The notes beneath the pieces are model-generated. The model had not been told where the DNA came from, searched no databases, and saw nothing but the letters and a program-made list of their open reading frames with translations. The position numbers and the translations under genes are program-made. This document shows positions 48,075-56,858 of a DNA stretch of 64,000 nucleotides, piece by piece (the stretch's first letter is position 1; every line of letters begins with the position of its first letter). This DNA comes from JAXGQD01 sp040766665 (GTDB lineage Bacteria; Bacillota; Clostridia; Saccharofermentanales; Fastidiosipilaceae): contig JAXGQD010000006.1 in NCBI GenBank assembly GCA_040766665.1, positions 124,001 through 188,000 of the forward strand, read 5' to 3'.

Positions 48075-48104
48075 TTGACAGACATCTGGTATAGTAATAT
48101 ATTA
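48075..48104 (+). promoter_or_regulatory. Promoter P2 with TAATATATTA palindrome
   Basis: TTGACA at 48075-48080, a 17-base spacer and TATATT at 48098-48103. The palindrome TAATATATTA occupies 48095-48104 and overlaps the -10, as in P1. It precedes the second aminotransferase by 53 bases. Confidence 0.65.
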
Positions 48105-48156
48105 AATAAAAGTCGTGTATTCTTTTTTGGTTTTTCTTATGGCAGGAGGATGCAAT

Positions 48157-49563
48157 ATGGGCCAACCTTACAAAAATCTTAAAGATAGGATCTTGCGTTC
48201 AGACCAAGTTACTGAAAATAACAAAGAAGCATTGTTAGATTTTTTAGAGGAAGACCATCCGGGTGATGTGCTATTTACTAAATGGGATTTACCGCCTGTG
48301 ATTGGAAAAGCAGCCGGTAGCCGTTTATGGGATTTGGATGGAAAGGAATACATTGATTGTTTAACAGGCATGTCCTGTATGAATTTAGGCCACGGTGATA
48401 AACGAATAAGTGAAACAATTGTTGAACAGTTTTCGCTATTGGATAACTGGTTTGATTTTCCGACACCAGAACGTATAAAGCTGATTAAACGATTAATTGG
48501 TATTTCACCGGGTACTTTTAAAAAAAGAGTGCGTTTGGCGTTGAGTGGTTCTGATGTAGTTGAACTAGCCATTCGTGCAGCACGAAATTACACAAAAAAA
48601 ACACATATCATCTCTTTCTATGGCGCATATCATGGGCAAAGTGTTGCGACGGTAGGATTAACCGGAGCTGGTGCTATGCACCAATGGTACAATCCTGTTC
48701 CCCCTGCTGATCAATGTATAAAACACTTTCCATATGCCTACTGTTACCGTTGTCCTTATCAAATGGAATATCCTTCATGCGACGTCCACTGTGTAAAAAT
48801 AATTGATGAAATGATGAGCACAACACAAACTTGTTTCGGTAATCCTTATGCTGAAGTTAACAATGTGGCAGCGATGATAGTAGAACCGATGCAGAGTTCT
48901 TCCGGATACATTGTTCCTCCAGACGAGTTCTTGCAAAGACTAAGAAAATTAGCAGATAAGTATGGTTTTCTATTGATAGTAGATGAAATACAAGCAGGAA
49001 TGGGCAGAACCGGAAAATTATTTGCTTCAGAGCATAGCGGTATTGAACCTGACATCGTGCTGATAGCAAAGGCTCTTGGTAATGGCTTGCCCATGAGTGC
49101 CATGATCGGCAGAGCCGAGATTTTCGAGGATATCGCACCGGGGTATGTTGTCAGCGCCTATGCTGGCTATTCCCTAGGATGTGCAGTCGCTAATAAGGTT
49201 CTGGATATTTATGAAGAGGACCAGATAGTAGAAAAATGTGCTGCGAGTGGAGAGTATCTAAAAAAACTACTTGCGACATACAAAGAAAAACACCCGATGG
49301 TTGGCAGCTACTCAAATAAAGGACTATTTTTTGGGATAGAGTACGTTCGTAACCGTGAGACAAAAGAACCGGCGTCTTCAGAAACCAGAGACTTGATTAA
49401 CCGCATGTGCCAAGCCGGGCTTCTCGCTCAAATAAACGGTTATCACAGTAACCGCATCTCCTTTATTCCCCCTCTGAATATTTCAATTGCCGACCTCGAC
49501 GAAGTATTCTTCATCTTAGACGATTTGACGACGAAAATAGAATCTGAATATTTTGAAAGATAA
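48157..49563 (+). CDS. Class III aminotransferase 2
   Basis: The 468-residue paralogue of the enzyme at 39753 shares the opening KEDRIL/HPGDVLFTKW layout (EDHPGDVLFTKWDLPP), SGSDVVELAIRAARN, DEIQAGMGRTGKLFA and PLP lysine K305 in IAKALGNGLPMS. It also keeps the CX2CX8CX3C cluster. ATG at 48157 follows AGGAGG at 7 bases; an upstream in-frame start lacks a site. It heads a run with the aldehyde dehydrogenase, aldolase and kinase. Confidence 0.82.
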   Translation: MGQPYKNLKDRILRSDQVTENNKEALLDFLEEDHPGDVLFTKWDLPPVIGKAAGSRLWDLDGKEYIDCLTGMSCMNLGHGDKRISETIVEQFSLLDNWFDFPTPERIKLIKRLIGISPGTFKKRVRLALSGSDVVELAIRAARNYTKKTHIISFYGAYHGQSVATVGLTGAGAMHQWYNPVPPADQCIKHFPYAYCYRCPYQMEYPSCDVHCVKIIDEMMSTTQTCFGNPYAEVNNVAAMIVEPMQSSSGYIVPPDEFLQRLRKLADKYGFLLIVDEIQAGMGRTGKLFASEHSGIEPDIVLIAKALGNGLPMSAMIGRAEIFEDIAPGYVVSAYAGYSLGCAVANKVLDIYEEDQIVEKCAASGEYLKKLLATYKEKHPMVGSYSNKGLFFGIEYVRNRETKEPASSETRDLINRMCQAGLLAQINGYHSNRISFIPPLNISIADLDEVFFILDDLTTKIESEYFER

Positions 49564-49614
49564 TGGAAAATAGACGAATACAGAATTACTAAAGCCAATA
49601 GACAGGAGAATATT

Positions 49615-51015
49615 ATGACAAAATTAAACGTAACTAACCCCCAAAACAACGAGTTGCTGTCTGAATTACATCTTTCTACTGCAGCAGAGATTAAGGAGAT
49701 GGTAAGCAAAGCCAAAGCCGCTCAAAAAGATTGGGCGCGTAGAAGCTTGTACGAACGAGCACAAATCCTTTATAGATTTGCGGATATCTATGAGTCTAAT
49801 ATCGATGCGCTTGCAAAAACCTTAGCATTAGACATGGGTAAACCCATAAGAATGAGTATGGATGAAATTGCAAAAGTGCCTCAAAATATTCGCAGCACAA
49901 TTGAGTATGCGAATCATATGTACGGAGCCGTTTTACCAGACAACGATTCAGACGCAGTTAACGATTTAATTTTCACTAAAAGGGTACCACTAGGAGTTAT
50001 TGCTGGTATTATACCCTTCAATTATCCTGTGGAAGCGACAATTCTGAAGTCAGTGCCTGCCCTTATCATGGGTAATGCTGTAATTATCAAGGCCCCCTCA
50101 TCCAATCCCTTAGCTGTTTTGATGGTTAAAGACTATTTTGTGGAGGCGGGTGTTCCTGAAGAAATTGTTCCGTTTATTGTATGTGAACGATCCTCTTCTG
50201 ACGAGGCAATTACGACAAATCCCGATATCGCCGCGATTTCACTTACCGGCAGCACCGCTGCGGGAATTCAAATCGCGCGCGACAGTGCGACTTACCTCAA
50301 ACCACTGTTCTTTGAACTAGGTGGCAATGATGCATTCATCATTTGTAAGGATGTGGATATTGATGAGGCTGTGGAAGAAATCTATTCAGGACGGTGCTAT
50401 AACACCGGTCAAACCTGTATTGCACCCAAACGCTTTTTGGTTGAAAGACCTATATATGATGAGTTGCTCAATAAATTGGTTGATCGATTGCGTCAGATTA
50501 AAATTGGAGATGCGCTTGATCCGGAGACCGAAATGGCTACTTTAGTCAGCGAAAAAGCAGCTATAACAATCGAAGAGCAAGTTAATCAAACTTTGGCAGA
50601 AGGTGCGGAACTGGCATTAGGTGGTAAACGCGAAGGAGCGTACTATGATCCAACTGTTTTGACTAATGTAACGCGTAATATGGAAATTGCAAAAGATTTG
50701 GAAGTTTTCGGTCCTGTCTTTCCGTTAATCGCTTTCGACACCCTGGAAGAAGCCATCTCGATCGCAAACCAATCGTCCTACGCATTAAATGCCGGAGTCA
50801 TGAGTAAAGATACTCTATTGGCATTCAGAATAGCCAACCAGTTAGAAGCCGGCACTGTTGTCGTAAACGGAAATGGATCATTTAGACATTTAGAACAAGC
50901 ACATGGCGGAGGTAAGTTAAGCGGTTTAGGACGTGAAGGTGTTAGCAGTAGCCTCGAAGAGTTTAGTCAAATAAAAAATTACGTCGTAAAGGGCGCCATG
51001 TCTATGAGCTTGTAA
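49615..51015 (+). CDS. NAD(P)-dependent aldehyde dehydrogenase
   Basis: The 466-residue enzyme has the IIPFNYPVE cofactor region, LTGSTAAG, the general base E234 in FELGGND and the nucleophile C268 in NTGQTCIAPKR. It resembles succinate-semialdehyde and lactaldehyde dehydrogenases rather than the CoA-acylating methylmalonate-semialdehyde type (IolA). It could oxidise the aldehyde left after transamination or aldol cleavage. AGGAG precedes the start. Confidence 0.83.
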   Translation: MTKLNVTNPQNNELLSELHLSTAAEIKEMVSKAKAAQKDWARRSLYERAQILYRFADIYESNIDALAKTLALDMGKPIRMSMDEIAKVPQNIRSTIEYANHMYGAVLPDNDSDAVNDLIFTKRVPLGVIAGIIPFNYPVEATILKSVPALIMGNAVIIKAPSSNPLAVLMVKDYFVEAGVPEEIVPFIVCERSSSDEAITTNPDIAAISLTGSTAAGIQIARDSATYLKPLFFELGGNDAFIICKDVDIDEAVEEIYSGRCYNTGQTCIAPKRFLVERPIYDELLNKLVDRLRQIKIGDALDPETEMATLVSEKAAITIEEQVNQTLAEGAELALGGKREGAYYDPTVLTNVTRNMEIAKDLEVFGPVFPLIAFDTLEEAISIANQSSYALNAGVMSKDTLLAFRIANQLEAGTVVVNGNGSFRHLEQAHGGGKLSGLGREGVSSSLEEFSQIKNYVVKGAMSMSL

Positions 51016-51096
51016 GTTAATATTTTGCATCTGATTTTAGTTTTTTACAAAAAAACAAGTGCGAGAATCAATCATGTGTATTAATAGGAGACCAGT

Positions 51097-51936
51097 ATGT
51101 TAATTTCTCCACGTCAACTGTTGAGTGATGCAAAAAGCAAAACAATATGCTGTTGGGGCTTTCAATGTTTACAATTTAGATACATTAAATGCTGTCGTTC
51201 AGGCTGCGGAAGTAGAGCATTCGCCAGCAATAATCCAGCTCTATACCGCCGATTTTGTCAATCAGGGTCGGAGTGTTTTTGCTTCAGCAGCGCTTGAAGC
51301 CATCAAAAATCATCGGTTTCACTTGCACTTCACTTAGACCACGCAAATGATTATGAATATATTGTTCAAGCAATCCATAGCGGATTTAACTCCGTGATGT
51401 TTGACGGCTCAAAACTTTCGCTTGAAAAAAACATAGCTACAACAAAGAAAGTAGTTGAACTAGCGCATTATCTTGATGTCTATACCGAAGCAGAATTGGG
51501 ACCGATACTGCGTGTCGGAGAAGACAGCGGTTCAGTACAAGATAATTTAGCAAATGTTGAAGATTGTGCAGAGCTAGTCTTAGAAACAGGCGTCGATTCG
51601 TTAGCCCCAGCTATAGGTACGGCACACGGTGTTTACACCGAAACACCAAAAATTGATTTTGAGCGCTTAGGAAAGATTCAACAATTAGTTAATATCCCCT
51701 TAGTCTTACATGGTGGTACAGGAATACCTGATGAGATGATACAAAAAGCTATATCGTTGGGGGTATTGAAGATAAATTACGGAACAATGTTGAAACATAC
51801 TTGGTCAAAAACAATGAAAAAAATCTTAGAGCAAGGTGAGTTAGAAATCCGTAAAATGATTCCTTTAGCCACAGAAGCAGTAAAAGAAGTCGCACGTAAA
51901 CAAATGCGCCTTTTTGGTTCTTCAGATAAGTCATAA
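51097..51936 (+). CDS. Class II ketose-bisphosphate aldolase, IolJ/GatY/KbaY-type (frame interrupted)
   Basis: The roughly 279-residue zinc aldolase has YAVGAFNVYNLDTLNAV, LDHANDYEYIV with the zinc His, TAHGVYTETP and LHGGTGIPDE. Two compensating errors are visible: near 51134 (A run after GATGC) and near 51315 (CATCGG probably CATTCGG). Between them the protein reads in another frame. Family members cleave fructose-, tagatose- or 2-deoxy-5-ketogluconate phosphates to DHAP plus an aldehyde. It follows the aldehyde dehydrogenase and precedes a kinase, forming a logical trio. Confidence 0.78.
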
Positions 51937-51989
51937 GTTATTCTTCACAAAGCTGTGAAAAGGTTTAGTTAGTCATGAGGAGTATGACA

Positions 51990-53165
51990 ATGCCGGGTAA
52001 TTTGCTAGTCGCACATGGTGGTGGTCCAACAGCGGTTATTAATGCTTCGTTGTATGGTGTCATAAAAGAAGCTGGCTTGTCACCACAAATAGATCGAGTA
52101 ATCGGTGCTTTTCATGGAATTGAAGGTGTGTTAAACGAACAGTTTATTGACTTGTCTGCTCAAGACCCAAAACAGATTGCACTATTACCTTTTACGCCGT
52201 CTAGCGCCTTGGGTTCATGTCGTAGAAAGTTGAGCGGAGATGATTATCCGGAATTATTGAGGATTTTTAAGAAACATCATATACGCTATTTTCTTTATAA
52301 TGGTGGCAACGATTCGATGGATACATGCGAAAAAGTCGGATTATTGGCAAAATCTGAAGGCTTGGATCTACAGGTGATTGGGATTCCAAAAACAATAGAC
52401 AATGACTTACCTTTCACGGACCACTGTCCTGGTTTTGGCAGCGCTGCCAGATATGTTGCAATGAGCACTCGTGACCTTTGGATGGAAGTCCAAGCGATGC
52501 CCTTGTATGTAACATTTTTAGAAACGATGGGGAGAAATGCCGGGTGGCTAGCTGCGGGGGCAGCTATGGCACGTCATGGAGGAAAATCATGCGCGCAGCT
52601 TATATACTTACCGGAAACGCCCTATGAGGAAGATAAATTCCTTGCCGATATTGATAATGCACTTTCAAAAAGCAGAGCGCTACTTGTTGTTGTTAGTGAG
52701 GGCTTGGTTCATAAAGATGGCCGGAGCATTGCAGATTTAGGAATGGTGGATGGATTTGGTCATACCATACCAGGTGGAGTAGCAAAGGCTTTGTCCGATA
52801 CGGTAATCAGTAAACTCAAAGTAAAGGCGAGGGCTGAAAAACCTGGCTTTCTTGGGCGCTCGTCCTTTTTAATGCAGTCGACTTCTGATCGAGAAGAGGC
52901 AGAAGAGGTGGGGAGAAAAGCAGTACAAGCAGTGCTGGCAGGAAAAACAGGCTTAATGATTAGCATTAAGCGAATTTCCAGTCAACCATATCGAGTAGAG
53001 TATGGTGAGGTTCCGTTGGGGGATGTAGCAAATGTGGAACACAAATTCCCTCAACAATGGATAAATTCTGCAGGTAATTATATTACTGAAGTATTTTATG
53101 ACTATTGCATGCCATTGATTGGTGAGACTTTTCCAGAGTATGCGGATCTCCGTTATAGTTTTTAG
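51990..53165 (+). CDS. PPi-type 6-phosphofructokinase family kinase
   Basis: The 391-residue protein is a PFK-A family enzyme with AHGGGPTAVINASL, LYNGGNDSMDT, PKTIDNDLPFTD and METMGRNAGW-like ETMGRNAGW. Asp in GGND and the Lys of PKTIDND are the pattern of pyrophosphate-dependent enzymes. In this locus it may phosphorylate a pathway intermediate other than fructose 6-phosphate, taking the place of an IolC-type kinase before the aldolase. ATG at 51990 follows AGGAG by 7 bases; an ATG at 51975 lies before that site. Confidence 0.8.
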   Translation: MPGNLLVAHGGGPTAVINASLYGVIKEAGLSPQIDRVIGAFHGIEGVLNEQFIDLSAQDPKQIALLPFTPSSALGSCRRKLSGDDYPELLRIFKKHHIRYFLYNGGNDSMDTCEKVGLLAKSEGLDLQVIGIPKTIDNDLPFTDHCPGFGSAARYVAMSTRDLWMEVQAMPLYVTFLETMGRNAGWLAAGAAMARHGGKSCAQLIYLPETPYEEDKFLADIDNALSKSRALLVVVSEGLVHKDGRSIADLGMVDGFGHTIPGGVAKALSDTVISKLKVKARAEKPGFLGRSSFLMQSTSDREEAEEVGRKAVQAVLAGKTGLMISIKRISSQPYRVEYGEVPLGDVANVEHKFPQQWINSAGNYITEVFYDYCMPLIGETFPEYADLRYSF

Positions 53166-53232
53166 AATTTGTTGTTATTGATAACTATAAGCACTTCCAA
53201 CTTAATATGAGTGCTCGTAGTACATGAAGTGA

Positions 53233-53261
53233 TTGACGGAAAATATGAGATATATTAGTAT
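53233..53261 (+). promoter_or_regulatory. Promoter P3 with ATATATTA core
   Basis: TTGACG at 53233-53238, a 17-base spacer and TAGTAT at 53256-53261, with GATATATTA at 53249-53257 inside. Layout is the same as P4 and P5. It precedes the first TIM-barrel isomerase. Confidence 0.55.
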
Positions 53262-53318
53262 TACATTGTTGAAATTGTAAATATTTTTAGCTGAGAATGT
53301 ATAGAAAGGATTAATTGC

Positions 53319-54200
53319 ATGAAACTAGGCTTGAATTGTAATACTTTTTCTCAGTCGGATAAGCTGGAGTCTGTTTTGCAACTAGCAAACGAATTTGGTC
53401 TAAAATACCTTGAGTTGTGGGCTAGCAACCTGGAAGAAACCGATTTATCAATCAATAAGTATGCGTTTAAAGGCAAAGATACATCTACTGCGTTAAAACT
53501 AGTCAAAGATCATGGTTTGGAGATATGTTGTGTTGCTTTTGGTGGCGGCTTAGATCGCTATTTTGTCAACAACAGTGATGTTTTTGTTGAAGAGTTTAAA
53601 AGGGCGATTGATTTTGCCAAAGAATCCGGCGCACAGGTTATCAATCATTACATAGACGAAATATATCCTTACCCCAACATGAATTTTGATTACTTAGATC
53701 AGTTTTTAGCAGAACCACTGCGTTATGCTGAAGAAATGGGCATTGTTTTAGCGTTGGAGAACGAAGCTCATGATTATACTCAGACTCCACAAAATATGTT
53801 GGAGCTAATTAAACATTACAATTCCGACAATTTCAAAACAAACTTCGACGCGACCAATTATTATCAAGCCGCAAACGAAGCTTTTCCTTTTGCCTATGAG
53901 CTGTTGAAAGATCATATTGCTTATGTCCATTTTAAGAATGGGCGCCGATTCGAGGCTGAATTCTGTAAAGACGAACAGTGGGTGGGCGGAAAACTGGCAA
54001 GAGAAAATTCTAATAAAAGAATTTACTATGTCGAGTCTAGCGCTGGAGCTGTCAATATTAATGGTTTAGCGCACCGACTTTATGAAGATGGTTATCAAGG
54101 TTACTGTTGTTTGGAGCCACACACCAGTAGACAACGCGCCATTGATACAATAAAAAAAGAGGTTCAGTATTTCAAAGGGATGTCAATTTTTTCAGAATAA
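53319..54200 (+). CDS. Sugar phosphate isomerase/epimerase (AP endonuclease 2-like TIM barrel) 1
   Basis: The 293-residue protein has the metal-binding pattern of this fold: ALENEAHD (Glu), FDATNYY (Asp), AYVHFKNG (His) and CCLEPHT (Glu). Relatives include IolE, IolI, IolH and tagatose or allulose epimerases. The exact reaction cannot be read. AAAGGA precedes the ATG. Confidence 0.78.
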   Translation: MKLGLNCNTFSQSDKLESVLQLANEFGLKYLELWASNLEETDLSINKYAFKGKDTSTALKLVKDHGLEICCVAFGGGLDRYFVNNSDVFVEEFKRAIDFAKESGAQVINHYIDEIYPYPNMNFDYLDQFLAEPLRYAEEMGIVLALENEAHDYTQTPQNMLELIKHYNSDNFKTNFDATNYYQAANEAFPFAYELLKDHIAYVHFKNGRRFEAEFCKDEQWVGGKLARENSNKRIYYVESSAGAVNINGLAHRLYEDGYQGYCCLEPHTSRQRAIDTIKKEVQYFKGMSIFSE

Positions 54201-54217
54201 CATTAAGGAGAACGGCA

Positions 54218-55018
54218 ATGGGTACACAAGAAAACAAAATGGACATGACAGGTAAGACAGTTTGTATTACGGGTGGGGCTAGTGGTATCGGTAGAGCCAC
54301 ATGCCTAGAATTTGCAGAAAACGGTGCTAATGTTGTAGTCTGCGATCTTAATATCGAAAATGCTCAAAAAGTAGCTGACGAAATCAATGCTATGGGAAAG
54401 AAAGCCATTGCCTTTAAAATGGATGTGACAAGCGAAGCAGATGCCAAGGCAATGGTTGATTTAACAGTAGAAACCTTCGGAAGCCTTGATGTAATGGTTA
54501 ATAATGCAGGCATTATTGACGGCATGAAAGCCACAACTGATCTGAGCTTGAAAGAATTCGAAAATACATTCCGAGTCAACGTTACGGGTGTGTTTATTGG
54601 CTGTCAGGCTGTTATTCCACAAATGAAAAAACAAGGGTCGGGACGCATCTTAAATGCCGGCTCACAAATGGGTAAGACACCCGGCACAATTATTGGACAT
54701 TACAGTGCATCAAAGGCTGCGGTAATTATGCTGACCAAGGCATATGCAAAAGAGTTGGCAGCAGAAAATATTCTCGTCAATGCTATTTGTCCGGGGTCGG
54801 TTGATACAGAAATGACAGCTTGGGAAGCAGAGCAGCTGAGACAACAGTTTGGAACCCCCGTCGAAGAGAGTTATAAAAATTGGGAAAGTGCAATCCCCAT
54901 TAAGCGATTTGCTAAACCGCGCGATATAGCAAAAGTTTATGTGTTTTTAGCGTCAGAATATGGCGACTATATGACCGGCCAAGCCGTCAACGTGTGCGGT
55001 GGACAGGAAATGCACTAA
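54218..55018 (+). CDS. SDR family oxidoreductase 2
   Basis: The 266-residue classical SDR has TGGASGIGRA, the D at the end of the second strand (VVCDLN, favouring NAD), NNAG, the Ser in NAGSQMG, YSASK and the C-terminal MTGQAVNVCGGQEM. It lies between an isomerase and the B12 mutase, so it probably oxidises the same substrate series. AAGGAGA precedes the ATG. Confidence 0.82.
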   Translation: MGTQENKMDMTGKTVCITGGASGIGRATCLEFAENGANVVVCDLNIENAQKVADEINAMGKKAIAFKMDVTSEADAKAMVDLTVETFGSLDVMVNNAGIIDGMKATTDLSLKEFENTFRVNVTGVFIGCQAVIPQMKKQGSGRILNAGSQMGKTPGTIIGHYSASKAAVIMLTKAYAKELAAENILVNAICPGSVDTEMTAWEAEQLRQQFGTPVEESYKNWESAIPIKRFAKPRDIAKVYVFLASEYGDYMTGQAVNVCGGQEMH

Positions 55019-55081
55019 TCGTTAAGTCTTTGATTTGGACAAAGCGAACTAAGCCGCAACTTACTTTAGAGGAGAATCACA

Positions 55082-56842
55082 ATGAACAAAGAGATTTTAA
55101 ACTATGTAGAGAGTGTTAAACCCGGACCGCACCCGAATGGTATGGAAGTGCTTCAAGAGGGAATTGAGATGGGCAAAGCTTTAGATATACAAGAAAGTCG
55201 CTTTGTCCGTGAGACCGGATACAAAAGTTTCCTGGATATGAAGAAACAGCTAACCAAGGAAGGCAAGATTTATTGGAATATTTTGATGGGTTTGTCCAGC
55301 GTTGAGCAACAAGTAGAATCAATCAAGAAAATCTATGAATTTATGCAAAGAACCGGTTTTGATGTGCACTCAATTCAGCCGATTTGTAGTGGTAAAGTTG
55401 CATTACCAGCAGAATATAGGGACCAGGCTCCAAAAACCACCAGCTTTATGATGGAAACTTACGAGGACTATCTTGCACAGACTGAAGCGGCACCAATTGA
55501 GAATTGCTTTATGGATTATGTTCTGGCAACACCAAATGCACTTGAGACCACTATTTGGAGTTTGCAGACCGGGGCTTCTGTAGTTGGGGTATTCTCTCAG
55601 ATTATTTGGAGCTTTCCCCCTTTTGATGATGATTTGACCCGCTTTACAGATATGGTGAAATGCCTGGGTATGATGGCGGCTCATTATGACAATGACAAAA
55701 TCGTATTAACATATCTTGAAGATGGAATCTCAGGTTATTTCTTAGACTGTTGTTCTTTCATTGCTCATGCAATGCTAGAACATTACATTTGCACTACACT
55801 TTGTGGTGCGCGTTATATGGTTGCCTTCGGTGGACTATTAAGCGATGTAGATTTGCGTGCAGCCACTGCATTAGCTTTACACAAAGCCTTGTCAACAGAA
55901 GAACAGCCAATATTGCATTATATAAACAGCTCTACCAACATCCAATGGGATCATGACATTCATGGCAATTATGGGATGAGTGCTCAGGAATTCTTGTTTA
56001 CAATCCTTATGGAAAGAAAATACCACATGGGTTTAGGTTGTAATCCAGTCTCTATTACCGAGAAAATCGCAGTACCAACACTGGAAGAATTAATCAATAT
56101 TTTCACTGTAGGTAAGAGGATTGAAGAGAAAGCCGCGGATTGGGACGGATTAATTGACTTCACAAAAATTGAAGAGATGAGTGACGTCATGCTAGAGCAA
56201 GGAAAAAAATTCTTTGAGAACCTGATGACAGGATTCAGAGAAGCAGGTATCGATACTGAAGACCCACTAGAAATGATTCTGGCTTATAGGAATTTCAATC
56301 CTTTGAAATTCGAACAATGTTTCCATCCTTCAACCTGTAATGAAAATCATGCTGAAGTTCAGCCGTACTATCCAACCATCTTAGGAAAACAAACTGTCAT
56401 TATGCGAGATGAGATAGTAGAGAAGATCAAAGCAAACGGCTTGATTGATGGTTGCAAGGGCAAAAAAATTGTAATCGGTTCCGGTGATTGCCATACTTAT
56501 GGGCTCTTATTAGTTGAAGGTGTCCTTAGTATCTGTAGCGCTCAAATTGTTAACGGAGGCGTTGATTTATCTGCTGCTGAGTTGTTGGATTTGGCAGATG
56601 AGGCTAACACAGACATTGTGGCAATCAGTGTTCATAATGGTCAGGCTCTTGACTACGGACGTATGCTGGTTAAGTTAGCAGAAGAGCGTGGGAAAAAGTA
56701 TCATATGTTTATGGGCGGTTTATTGAACACGATTTTGCCAGGTCACAAAGAACCGGTAGATGTGTCTGACATGTTAAGTGATATGGGCATTAATGCACAG
56801 AATGACATGGCGAAAATGGTGGAGCTTGTAAGCCAATATTGA
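55082..56842 (+). CDS. Single-chain glutamate-mutase-like adenosylcobalamin mutase
   Basis: The 586-residue protein joins a TIM-barrel-type domain (about 1-450) to a C-terminal cobalamin-binding domain (about 455-586). The latter has the base-off/His-on motif D469-C-H471-T-Y-G474, then a GGVDLSAAEL stretch, AISVHNGQ and MFMGG, closely following the pattern of glutamate mutase S subunit (DCH, GVLSxQE, SSLYGQ, VGGN). The N-terminal part shows a weak resemblance to the E subunit (LATPN region, GISGYFLDCC, GA+YMVAFGG). Glutamate mutase is normally two separate chains. Arginines that hold glutamate are not evident, so the substrate is likely different. Strong AGGAG site. Confidence 0.72.
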   Translation: MNKEILNYVESVKPGPHPNGMEVLQEGIEMGKALDIQESRFVRETGYKSFLDMKKQLTKEGKIYWNILMGLSSVEQQVESIKKIYEFMQRTGFDVHSIQPICSGKVALPAEYRDQAPKTTSFMMETYEDYLAQTEAAPIENCFMDYVLATPNALETTIWSLQTGASVVGVFSQIIWSFPPFDDDLTRFTDMVKCLGMMAAHYDNDKIVLTYLEDGISGYFLDCCSFIAHAMLEHYICTTLCGARYMVAFGGLLSDVDLRAATALALHKALSTEEQPILHYINSSTNIQWDHDIHGNYGMSAQEFLFTILMERKYHMGLGCNPVSITEKIAVPTLEELINIFTVGKRIEEKAADWDGLIDFTKIEEMSDVMLEQGKKFFENLMTGFREAGIDTEDPLEMILAYRNFNPLKFEQCFHPSTCNENHAEVQPYYPTILGKQTVIMRDEIVEKIKANGLIDGCKGKKIVIGSGDCHTYGLLLVEGVLSICSAQIVNGGVDLSAAELLDLADEANTDIVAISVHNGQALDYGRMLVKLAEERGKKYHMFMGGLLNTILPGHKEPVDVSDMLSDMGINAQNDMAKMVELVSQY

Positions 56843-56858
56843 GAAGGAAAAGCGACAT

